A stretch of DNA of 64,000 nucleotides from JACMLD01 sp047602295 (GTDB lineage Bacteria; Bacteroidota; Bacteroidia; Chitinophagales; Chitinophagaceae), in the NCBI GenBank assembly GCA_047602295.1, contig JASGHP010000001.1:4588001-4652000 (forward strand). The letters run 5' to 3'. Position numbers and translations under genes: made by a program. Below the pieces are notes generated by a model, which worked only from the letters and a program-made list of their open reading frames with translations, had not been told where the DNA came from and searched no databases. Positions 26,755 through 33,795 of the stretch are shown here, one piece after another (position 1 is the first letter of the stretch; the number at the start of each line of letters is the position of its first letter).

Positions 26755-26871
26755 TTATCCCTGACGCTGTTTAAAGCGGGGATTCTTTTTGTTGATAACG
26801 TACAGCTTGCCTTTTCTGCGTACTATTTTGCAATCTGCACTACGCTTTTTAATAGATGCCCTTACTTTCAT
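26755..26871 (-). CDS. rpmJ: 50S ribosomal protein L36 (zinc-free form)
   Basis: This 38-residue gene reads MKVRASIKKRSADCKIVRRK and ends NPRFKQRQG, the L36 pattern. Of the four zinc ligands of the C+ form (three Cys, one His) only the Cys of SADCK remains; the others are replaced by Ser, Asn and Phe, so this is a C- type that does not bind zinc. The position between infA and rpsM is standard. Confidence 0.97.
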   Translation of the reverse strand: MKVRASIKKRSADCKIVRRKGKLYVINKKNPRFKQRQG

Positions 26872-26874
26872 TGT

Positions 26875-26965
26875 TTTAGCTTTTAGCCATCAGCCTTTAG
26901 CTGCTAGCGGTTTACCTTATATTTATTTCCGTTTACTAATAGCTAAAAGCTAATAGCTAACAGCT
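26875..26965. repeat. AGCTA-type self-complementary spacer, infA-rpmJ
   Basis: Left arm TTAGCCATCAGCCTTTAGCT then GCTAGC; right arm TAATAGCTAAAAGCTAATAG then CTAACAGC. The arms are imperfectly complementary and share the same short words. Confidence 0.55.
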
Positions 26966-26967
26966 TC

Positions 26968-27186
26968 TTACTTGTACCTGAATATTATTCTTCCCCTGCT
27001 CAAATCATATGGGCTCATTTCCACCCCTACTTTATCTCCTGGTAAAATACGTATGTAATTCATCCTCATTTTACCCGAAATAGTTGCCAGGATTTCATGC
27101 CCATTCTCCAGTTTTACCTTGAACATAGCATTGCTCAATGCCTCAATGATAACTCCGTCCTGTTTAATTAGTGCCTGTTTTGCCAT
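26968..27186 (-). CDS. infA: Translation initiation factor IF-1
   Basis: The start at 27184-27186 (MAKQALIKQDGVIIEALSNA) gives 72 residues, the family length; an upstream in-frame ATG adds 22 unrelated residues. The S1/OB-fold core MFKVKLENGHEILATISGKM and the ending MSPYDLSRGRIIFRYK are diagnostic. IF-1 binds the 30S A site. It begins the visible part of the ribosomal cluster; secY and map, often just upstream, are not here. Confidence 0.98.
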   Translation of the reverse strand: MAKQALIKQDGVIIEALSNAMFKVKLENGHEILATISGKMRMNYIRILPGDKVGVEMSPYDLSRGRIIFRYK

Positions 27187-27304
27187 ATTTTTTGGGTGTG
27201 CAAAGATAGGTGAACGCTGGTTAATAAAGAAAAAAATGGGGAAATTTTCCACATTTTTGTGGAAAACTACCCCATTAAACCGATTAAATACAGCAAATTG
27301 CGGC

Positions 27305-27700
27305 CTAATCTTCGTTAAGCTCTACTTTAGTCATCTGGTAATAATGATTTTGCAGCTCGTGCACGGCCAGTGGTTGCCTTATATGCCTCCTGTCCTCACG
27401 ATACCACATTTCAAAGTCTGAAAAGCCCTTTTCTTTGGATAATAAAATCCTGAAAGCGCCTTTCATGTATTTTATACTGCCGTTGTTCTCTTCTTTTTGA
27501 AAATGGAGTTTCTTTAGTTGTCCGTCATCTAATGTTATTGGATGCAGGTGTTCCGGGGTAAACCAGAACTGCTGCACATCTGTTTCAACACAGACTTCCT
27601 TGTCTTCGCGGTTAAGCTCTTTTACGATGCCCTCCCATTGTTTGTTTTCGTAATCGGCCATTACAATATCGCCGGGTTGTAGTTCTGAAATTTTAATCAT
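27305..27700 (-). CDS. Conserved hypothetical protein
   Basis: A 131-residue soluble protein with no signal peptide. It begins with a small SH3-like strand pattern (ISELQPGDIVMADYENKQWE, then GIVKELNREDKEVCVETDVQ), followed by FWFTPEHLHPITLDDGQLKK and an acidic-aromatic C-terminal half containing HIRQPLAVHELQNHYYQMT. I do not recognise a named family. It is upstream of infA on the same strand with a 118-base gap and may be independent. Confidence 0.75.
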   Translation of the reverse strand: MIKISELQPGDIVMADYENKQWEGIVKELNREDKEVCVETDVQQFWFTPEHLHPITLDDGQLKKLHFQKEENNGSIKYMKGAFRILLSKEKGFSDFEMWYREDRRHIRQPLAVHELQNHYYQMTKVELNED

Positions 27701-27828
27701 ATGGCTTTTTTTTTTGTTTACTGAATATACAAAAAGGCCGCCGAATTATCTTAAAAAAGCTTGTTATTTAGCAATTTTGCGCCACACCGGAAGGCAGTCT
27801 GCCTCCGGCTTACAGATACTTATATTAT

Positions 27829-28233
27829 ATGCAATTATTTACGGCCGGATTGCTGGTTATAAAAGAAAAAAAACTGTTACTGGCTTTCAGCAAAAACAAA
27901 CAATGTTTCTATCTGCCAGGTGGCAAAGTAGAAAAAGGAGAAACTGCCCAGGCTGCCTTGTGCAGAGAAATTGAGGAAGAACTGGGTGTACAACTCTTGG
28001 AAACCGACTTGCAGTACCATACGCATATTTCTGCGCCGGCTTATGGAGAGGCCAATGGTATTATCATGGAACAGGATTGTTTTTTAGTCCTCAAAGAAAT
28101 TACCCCATCCGCTGCTGCGGAAATCGGCGAGCTGCGTTATTTTTCATTGAATGAATATTTAATGCAGACCAATACTGCACCCGGGGCAATCATGATATTA
28201 GAAGAATTAAAAGCAGCCGGACTAATTGAATAA
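27829..28233 (+). CDS. NUDIX hydrolase
   Basis: A 134-residue NUDIX protein. The Nudix box GxxxxxExxxxxxxREUxEExGU is intact as GGKVEKGETAQAALCREIEE followed by ELGV, preceded by FYLPGG. The N-terminal part begins a strand (LFTAGLLVIKEKKLLLAFSK). Such enzymes hydrolyse nucleoside diphosphate-linked compounds; the substrate cannot be deduced. The metallophosphoesterase gene follows after 43 bases on the same strand. Confidence 0.95.
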   Translation: MQLFTAGLLVIKEKKLLLAFSKNKQCFYLPGGKVEKGETAQAALCREIEEELGVQLLETDLQYHTHISAPAYGEANGIIMEQDCFLVLKEITPSAAAEIGELRYFSLNEYLMQTNTAPGAIMILEELKAAGLIE

Positions 28234-28276
28234 TTTACCAACGAGCGGTTTTATATTCGCGGACTTATTTAATAGT

Positions 28277-28789
28277 ATGACCCGTATTGGCCTTATATCA
28301 GATACCCACGGTTACCTGGATGAAAATGTCTTTACCCATTTTAAAGATTGCAATGAAATATGGCATGCCGGAGATTTTGGCGATGCTTCTTTGGTGAAAA
28401 AACTGGAAGATAAAAGTGGGATAACAATAAAAGGTGTTTACGGAAATATTGATGGCAATGATATCCGCTCCAGGTTTCCGGAGCAATTGGTTTTTGATTG
28501 CGAAGGAGTAAAAGTAATGATGCGGCATATTGGAGGCTCTCCCCCACGCTATAACCCCGAAACTAAAAAAGAATTGCTATTGCAGCAACCGCAATTGTTT
28601 ATCAGCGGGCATTCTCATATTCTAAAAGTGATGTTTGACAGCAATATCAATTGCCTTCACATGAACCCAGGCGCTGCTGGCAACCACGGCTGGCATAAAG
28701 TGCGTACCATCATCCGTTTTGTGATTGATGGAAAGAATATGAAAGATTGTGAAGTTATTGAACTCGGGGGAAGGAGTTCTAAGTCTTAA
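28277..28789 (+). CDS. YfcE/MJ0936-type metallophosphoesterase
   Basis: The ATG at 28277 (MTRIGLISDTHGYLDE) gives 170 residues; an earlier ATG overlaps the NUDIX gene and adds no homologous sequence. Calcineurin-like metal motifs are present: DTHG, GDFGD, GNID, GHSH and a late HMNPGA. Small enzymes of this type are phosphodiesterases in vitro. Probably co-transcribed with the NUDIX gene. Confidence 0.93.
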   Translation: MTRIGLISDTHGYLDENVFTHFKDCNEIWHAGDFGDASLVKKLEDKSGITIKGVYGNIDGNDIRSRFPEQLVFDCEGVKVMMRHIGGSPPRYNPETKKELLLQQPQLFISGHSHILKVMFDSNINCLHMNPGAAGNHGWHKVRTIIRFVIDGKNMKDCEVIELGGRSSKS

Positions 28790-28918
28790 GAAGTTCTAAG
28801 TCTTAAGTTGTAAGTATTAAGTCCTTTTGCTTTGTAAGTGTCTTACAATTTCAACTGGCCTTCATCATTCAACTTAAAAGGACTTACAACTTATAACTTA
28901 CCACTTACAACTTAATGC
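28785..28918. repeat. Self-complementary simple sequence (ACTTA/TAAGT words)
   Basis: After the phosphoesterase stop the sequence repeats GTTCTAAGTCTTAAG and TTGTAAGTATTAAGTCC; after a short centre, AAAAGGACTTACAACTTATA and ACTTACCACTTACAACTTAA follow. The arms can form a long imperfect hairpin between two convergent genes. The phrase ACAACTTATAACTTACCACT recurs at 29487-29506. Confidence 0.65.
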
Positions 28919-29385
28919 ATTCCCGGAAACAATGGCCTGCCAACAATTTGACGGAAAGGCCAGGGCACCGTTACCAGAATTACCAACAAAGCAATGAGAA
29001 AATACCAAAATGCTTTTCTGAATTTTGTTTCATCGCTTACTTGCTTTTTAGCCATACCATGACCAAGTGTTATCAGTACAATGGCAATGATCATTCCTGT
29101 GGGATGCTCCACCCAGAAAAAACGAAAGAATTTATCTTTCATCAGCTTTACACCTTCTGGTAAACTGGTAACAAACACACCATACCGGCCAAATGCCCAT
29201 TGATAAAGACCGATTAACAATGTAATGTGGGCCGATATCATGGTGAACAACCAAATCTTCTTATCGCCGGGAGTAAAAACTTTTTTTTGTTTCCAGCCTG
29301 TGTAAGCTTTTGCAATTGAAACAATCAACAAAATCAATATTACCCAACGTAGAAAATTGTGCAGGTGTATGAGGCCGGTTTGCAT
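28912..29385 (-). CDS. Small membrane protein with conserved histidines
   Basis: A 157-residue integral membrane protein with four predicted helices: HNFLRWVILILLIVSIAKAY, IWLFTMISAHITLLIGLYQW, MIIAIVLITLGHGMA, and FWYFLIALLVILVTVPW. Histidines fall within or near the helices (H7, H9, in SAHIT, and in LGHGM), so haem binding as in cytochrome b-like proteins is possible but unproven. The family is common in Bacteroidota without a known role. Confidence 0.75.
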   Translation of the reverse strand: MQTGLIHLHNFLRWVILILLIVSIAKAYTGWKQKKVFTPGDKKIWLFTMISAHITLLIGLYQWAFGRYGVFVTSLPEGVKLMKDKFFRFFWVEHPTGMIIAIVLITLGHGMAKKQVSDETKFRKAFWYFLIALLVILVTVPWPFRQIVGRPLFPGMH

Positions 29386-29517
29386 AATCAGTTTGTATTT
29401 GCCGCAAAGCTAAATGCCAAAAATGGTAATTGAAAATTTCATTTGCTGTAAAGGTATAAGGCAAATGGCAGAAGGTTTAAGGCACCTACAACTTATAACT
29501 TACCACTTAAAACTTCT

Positions 29518-30624
29518 CTACTCTACCCAATCAGCAATAAAAACATTGGTATCGTGTGTGCCGCCATTGTTGCGATTACTGCAGAAGATAAGTTTTTTTC
29601 CATTAGGGCTGAACATGGGAAATGCATCAAAGCCTTTATCGCGACTGATCTTTTGCAGGTTGCTGCCATCTTCATTAATAGTGTAAAGATTAAAAGGAAA
29701 GCCGCGTTTGTATTCCTGGTTGGATGCAAAAATGATGCGCTTGCTGTCTGGCATAAACGCCGGCGCCCAATTGGCCTGTCCAAATGAGGTAACCTGGTGC
29801 GCATTGCTGCCATCTGCATTGGCAGTCCATATTTCCATGTGCGTTGGTGCTACTAAATTTTCTGCCAGCAGATCTTTGTATTCTTTTATTTCCTCTGGCG
29901 TAGAAGGTGATGATGCACGCCAGATAAGTTTCTTTCCATCCGGACTAAACCACGCACCGCCATCATACCCCAGGTGATTGGTAATGCGCTTAACTTTCAG
30001 CGTTTGCAAATCCATTATGTACAATTCAATATCACCATCCCGAACAGAAGTAAAAACCATTTTTTTTCCATCGGGCGATAATGTTCCTTCTGCGTCATAA
30101 CCAGGCGTATCAGTCAAACGCTTTTCAATTTTACCGTTTAGATCTGCCATGAAAATATCGAAGCTGGAAAACAAGGGCCATATATACTTATTGCCATACT
30201 TTTTTCTATCTGGCACTGGCGGACATTCATCTCCTCCCAAATGTGTTGAAGCGTAAATGACATGTTTTCCGTCTTTGGTAAAGAAGCCACAAGTAGTGCG
30301 CCCTTTGCCAGTGCTTACCATTTTATATTCGAACTTTTCTCCGGCTGCTGGTACTTTGCCAATAAACTGTTGATCGCAGGGAAGCCCCTCTGCCGCATTG
30401 GTACGTTGAAAAATAATGTACTTGCTGTCTGCACTGAAATAAGCTTCTGCATTGTCTCCTCCAAACGTAAGTTGCTGTATATTTTTAAAATGATGCTCGT
30501 CAGGATAAAGAATAGTATCAGCAATGGGTTTTGTTAGTGCAATTTTTTTTGCAGGAACAACCATGCTAATGCAGACAATTACAGCTACAAATAATGGAAG
30601 GATATAAAAGGCGTTTTTTTTCAT
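29518..30624 (-). CDS. TolB-like beta-propeller protein
   Basis: The start at 30622-30624 (MKKNAFYILPLFVAVIVCIS) provides a normal signal or anchor and 368 residues; an earlier ATG adds 13 residues. It carries repeated PD40/WD40-like blades with the xxSPDGKKxxFxS pattern (AEGTLSPDGKKMVFTSVRDG, GGAWFSPDGKKLIWRASSPS, FPMFSPNGKKLIFCSNRN). It is probably periplasmic. Related proteins are annotated as TolB-like or DPP4-like N-terminal propellers; no peptidase domain is attached and no Tol-Pal genes are near. Function unknown. Confidence 0.86.
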   Translation of the reverse strand: MKKNAFYILPLFVAVIVCISMVVPAKKIALTKPIADTILYPDEHHFKNIQQLTFGGDNAEAYFSADSKYIIFQRTNAAEGLPCDQQFIGKVPAAGEKFEYKMVSTGKGRTTCGFFTKDGKHVIYASTHLGGDECPPVPDRKKYGNKYIWPLFSSFDIFMADLNGKIEKRLTDTPGYDAEGTLSPDGKKMVFTSVRDGDIELYIMDLQTLKVKRITNHLGYDGGAWFSPDGKKLIWRASSPSTPEEIKEYKDLLAENLVAPTHMEIWTANADGSNAHQVTSFGQANWAPAFMPDSKRIIFASNQEYKRGFPFNLYTINEDGSNLQKISRDKGFDAFPMFSPNGKKLIFCSNRNNGGTHDTNVFIADWVE

Positions 30625-30722
30625 TGCATTTGGTATTGGCAGATAAAGATATTGGCAAAGCATTATAATAACCAGAAAAATATTGTGATAAACTAATTAT
30701 CAAAATCGGTTAGATTTGTTTG

Positions 30723-31727
30723 ATGAATTATAAGTTGTTTTATATTCTTTGCTTGCTCTTTTGCTGCGCAGGCTGTGGATTGATGGGCGATAAATCGGCC
30801 AATGGATTTGATGATGTATTGCAGCAACCACCATTTAAAGGCATTACAGATAGTATAGCAAACGCTCCCAAAGACCCGACTCTCTATTTGCGCAGGGCAG
30901 AATTGCTGACACAAAACAACCAGCATGATATTGCTTACTACGATTACAAAAAAAGCTGGGACCTACAGCCTACAGAAAACACCGCCCTGGTTTTTACTTC
31001 TAATCTTTTTTTAAGTGGCAGAAACAAAGACGCCATTGAGCTGCTAAAAAAATGTATAACACTTTATCCGTCTAACCCGGAATTTGATCGCCGGTTGGGT
31101 GAAGTGTACACGCAGAATGGAGATTATAAGGAAGCTTTGTCGTTGTATGACGAACTGTTGAAAAAAGACAGTAATAATTACGATGCGCTTTACGAAAAGG
31201 GATTGCTCTATACCCAAATGAAAGACACCGCCAGCGCTATTGCTATCTTTGAAAAATCATATGCAATGCACCCTGTAATACAAAACGGCCTTGCCCTGGC
31301 TAACCTTTATGCGGAGACGAAAAATGCAAAAACACTAACCCTTTGTGATGCATTGCAACAGAAAGATACAGCACGTGAATTTGTGGACCCTGTTTTTTTG
31401 AAAGGCGTGTACTATTCTAACATAAAAGACTATCCCAAAGCAATTGCATTTTTTGATGAATGTATGGTACGCGACTGGCGTTTTATTGAACCTTACACTG
31501 AAAAAGGCATCATACTTTTTGAAGAAAAAAATTATGATGAAGCGCTAAAAACATTCCAATTTGCCACCAATATTTCTTACACCAATGCCGACAATTATTA
31601 TTGGATGGGCCGTTGCTATGAAGCAATAGGAAAAAAAGAAGATGCAATTGATTATTACTACAAAGCGCTGACTTTTGATAAAAATTTTAAAGAAGCAAAA
31701 GAAGCTATCGGCAGACTGAAGAAATAG
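30723..31727 (+). CDS. TPR-repeat lipoprotein
   Basis: A 334-residue lipoprotein starting at ATG 30723; a TTG three bases earlier is in frame but less likely. The lipobox CAGC places lipidated Cys at 18. At least five tetratricopeptide repeats follow, for example RRLGEVYTQNGDYKEALSLY, YEKGLLYTQMKDTASAIAIF, and YYWMGRCYEAIGKKEDAIDY. TPR lipoproteins act as scaffolds at the envelope; the partner is unknown. The rpe gene lies 93 bases downstream with its own -7 element. Confidence 0.88.
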   Translation: MNYKLFYILCLLFCCAGCGLMGDKSANGFDDVLQQPPFKGITDSIANAPKDPTLYLRRAELLTQNNQHDIAYYDYKKSWDLQPTENTALVFTSNLFLSGRNKDAIELLKKCITLYPSNPEFDRRLGEVYTQNGDYKEALSLYDELLKKDSNNYDALYEKGLLYTQMKDTASAIAIFEKSYAMHPVIQNGLALANLYAETKNAKTLTLCDALQQKDTAREFVDPVFLKGVYYSNIKDYPKAIAFFDECMVRDWRFIEPYTEKGIILFEEKNYDEALKTFQFATNISYTNADNYYWMGRCYEAIGKKEDAIDYYYKALTFDKNFKEAKEAIGRLKK

Positions 31728-31790
31728 TTGGTCTGTTGACCTGTCAATTCATTGATTGGTTAATGGCAACTTTCATTTGTTTGTAAACTA

Positions 31791-31798
31791 TATCTTTG
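31791..31798 (+). promoter_or_regulatory. Candidate -7 promoter element of rpe
   Basis: TATCTTTG matches the Bacteroidota -7 consensus TAnnTTTG exactly and lies 22 bases before the rpe ATG. No TTTG is found at the right distance upstream, so this is a partial match. Confidence 0.45.
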
Positions 31799-31820
31799 AA
31801 AATTCAACCAATCAAACATT

Positions 31821-32471
31821 ATGGCCATTATAGCACCATCATTATTAGCCTCAGATTTTTTGAATTTGCAGAAAGAATGCACCATGCTTAATGAAAGTGA
31901 AGCAGATTGGTTTCACCTGGATGTAATGGATGGTGTGTTTGTTCCGAATATAAGTTATGGCTTGCCGGTAATTGAGCAAATAACCAGCACAACGCAAAAA
32001 ACCTGCGATGTGCATTTAATGATAGTAGACCCTGGCAAATACGCCGAAGCTTTTAAAAAAGCAGGTGCAGATATTTTAACGGTGCACATAGAAACGTGCC
32101 CCCATTTGCACCGAAATATTCAACAGATAAAAGCGTTGGGCATGCAGGCAGGCGTTGCCATTAACCCACATACGCCTGTAGAAAGCCTTAAAGAAATTTT
32201 GCAGGATATAGACATGGTAAATGTAATGAGTGTAAACCCTGGTTTTGGCGGTCAGACGTTTATTCCGCATACCATGCAAAAAATAAGAGATCTGAAAAAA
32301 ATGATTGCCGATCGCGGCCTTCATGTAAAAATAGAAGTGGATGGTGGCGTAAATCTTGAAAATGCCCATGCGCTTATTCATGCAGGTGCAGACGTATTGG
32401 TAGCTGGCAATACTGTTTTTAAGTCTGCAGATCCAAAAGCAACTATTAAACAACTGAAAGCAATGATCTAA
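31821..32471 (+). CDS. rpe: Ribulose-phosphate 3-epimerase
   Basis: A 216-residue TIM-barrel enzyme of normal length. All signature segments are present: IAPSLLASDF, FHLDVMDGVFVPNIS, CDVHLMIVDPGKY, VNVMSVNPGFGGQTF, and IEVDGGVNLENA with the metal-binding His and Asp residues. It interconverts ribulose 5-phosphate and xylulose 5-phosphate in the pentose phosphate pathway. Confidence 0.98.
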   Translation: MAIIAPSLLASDFLNLQKECTMLNESEADWFHLDVMDGVFVPNISYGLPVIEQITSTTQKTCDVHLMIVDPGKYAEAFKKAGADILTVHIETCPHLHRNIQQIKALGMQAGVAINPHTPVESLKEILQDIDMVNVMSVNPGFGGQTFIPHTMQKIRDLKKMIADRGLHVKIEVDGGVNLENAHALIHAGADVLVAGNTVFKSADPKATIKQLKAMI

Positions 32472-32554
32472 TATTGCCTAATTGGTTACATTTGGTTAGG
32501 TAAACCGATGACTTATTCATACAACGATAACTTTTATTTTATTGTCATTTCTTT

Positions 32555-33034
32555 ATGCGTAATAAAAAAACTCCTGTTTTACTTGTTGTCATTTTAATAA
32601 TTGCATTGTCATCATGCTATTCTTATTATTGCTCTCCCGCACCGGGTTTACGGATAAGCACAATAGGTTTTACGCCTAGTGAGATCAACAAAATAGTATT
32701 GTTAAAATATGCTAAAGGAAGTGGCTTTACAAACCTGGTTGATACCCTTTTGATAGATTCTTCTGTTGCAGTTTTCACTAACGCAGCAGATACATTAAAC
32801 ATGAGCTCAGTTCGCTCAGACGCTTTATTGCAAAGCGCTTACGATTATGTAGTTTATTTTCCTTCAAACAATATTACAGCACAAATTGCTGGCATTGAAG
32901 AACCACAAAACAAAGAAAAGCGAGGGTTATTTTCTGCAAAAAACGCTTGTGTAAATATCATAACATCATATCAGATAAATGGCACTACGGTGCGAATTAA
33001 CGGTACTGATGATAGGCTATTTATACATAGGTAA
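32555..33034 (+). CDS. Hypothetical lipoprotein
   Basis: A 159-residue protein with a lipobox LSSC at Cys21. The mature part is beta-rich (ISTIGFTPSEINKIVLLKYA, YVVYFPSNNITAQIAGIEEP, CVNIITSYQINGTTVRINGT) and I do not recognise it. Two Cys besides the lipidated one are present (CYSYYCS near the N-terminus; NACV later). It follows rpe by 83 bases and is followed by a strong terminator. Confidence 0.7.
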   Translation: MRNKKTPVLLVVILIIALSSCYSYYCSPAPGLRISTIGFTPSEINKIVLLKYAKGSGFTNLVDTLLIDSSVAVFTNAADTLNMSSVRSDALLQSAYDYVVYFPSNNITAQIAGIEEPQNKEKRGLFSAKNACVNIITSYQINGTTVRINGTDDRLFIHR

Positions 33035-33046
33035 GGTAAACGTATA

Positions 33047-33077
33047 GCACGAGCAAATCAAAATAATTCGCTCGTGC
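33047..33077. terminator. Bidirectional terminator
   Basis: GCACGAGC pairs with GCTCGTGC across a 15-nt A/T-rich loop, between the convergent lipoprotein and ferritin genes. Only short T-runs flank it. Confidence 0.7.
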
Positions 33078-33087
33078 CTTTATAACA

Positions 33088-33639
33088 TTAAGGATTATCT
33101 GCTGTTTTTTCCTGCGCAAGCACAGCGTCGTCAGGTGCTTTTTCCAAATCACGATCAAGATTGTACAACGCGTCGCCACTTGCTTTAACACCTCCAGCTA
33201 TTTTTATTTTATCTAAAAGACTCAGTGCAAGGCTTTCTTCTTCTCTCTGTTCTTTCACAAACCATTGCATAAAATTCCAGGTAGCCCAGTCTTCTTCTGT
33301 CATACTCATTTTAACCAGTTTGTAAATAGCGTTAGTATTATCAATTTCATGCTCTAATACTTTTTCAAATGCTTGCTGCACATTTTCCGGATTGGGAGGC
33401 GGAGCAGGAATGGCATCCACTTTTACAGTGCCTCCACGTTCTAAAATGTATTCAAGGATTTTCATCATATGATTGCGCTCTTCCTGGGCATGGCGAAAAA
33501 GAAAATTGGAAATACCATCATATCCTTCGGAAGCTGCCCAGGACGCATACGAAAGATAAATTTGTGAAGCATGTGCTTCTTTTGTCATTTGTGCATTGAG
33601 CGCTGCTTCAAGGCTATTTGAAAGACGGTTAGTGTTCAT
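33088..33639 (-). CDS. Ferritin (FtnA type)
   Basis: A 183-residue non-haem ferritin. The four-helix core has the ferroxidase ligands in MTKEAHASQIYLSYASWAAS, HAQEERNHMMKILEYI (ExxH), EHEIDN, and WFVKEQREEE. The ending YNLDRDLEK recalls FtnA; a short tail of about 18 residues follows. It forms a 24-mer shell that oxidises and stores iron in the cytoplasm. The gene stands alone, divergent from a TonB-dependent receptor gene. Confidence 0.95.
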   Translation of the reverse strand: MNTNRLSNSLEAALNAQMTKEAHASQIYLSYASWAASEGYDGISNFLFRHAQEERNHMMKILEYILERGGTVKVDAIPAPPPNPENVQQAFEKVLEHEIDNTNAIYKLVKMSMTEEDWATWNFMQWFVKEQREEESLALSLLDKIKIAGGVKASGDALYNLDRDLEKAPDDAVLAQEKTADNP

Positions 33640-33795
33640 AAAACTTATTTTCTAACCGTATTTCATAAATAATGCCATTGGGTTAACCGGCATAAATTAA
33701 CAAAGCAGGTTTCAAGATGGGGCATTCCTTCTACAATAGTGAAACAAAAGCTTAGTTTTCAGTAATATTGCACACCTTATTGCGTTATAAACCCA

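Noticed and set aside
29518..30624. TolB of a Tol-Pal system
   Set aside because: Beta-propeller repeats alone do not identify TolB; no tolQ, tolR, tolA or pal genes are nearby and the domain order differs.
30711..30718. TAGATTTG, an exact match to the -7 promoter consensus before the TPR lipoprotein gene
   Set aside because: It ends only 4 bases before the ATG and has no TTTG at the proper distance, so transcription would start inside the gene.
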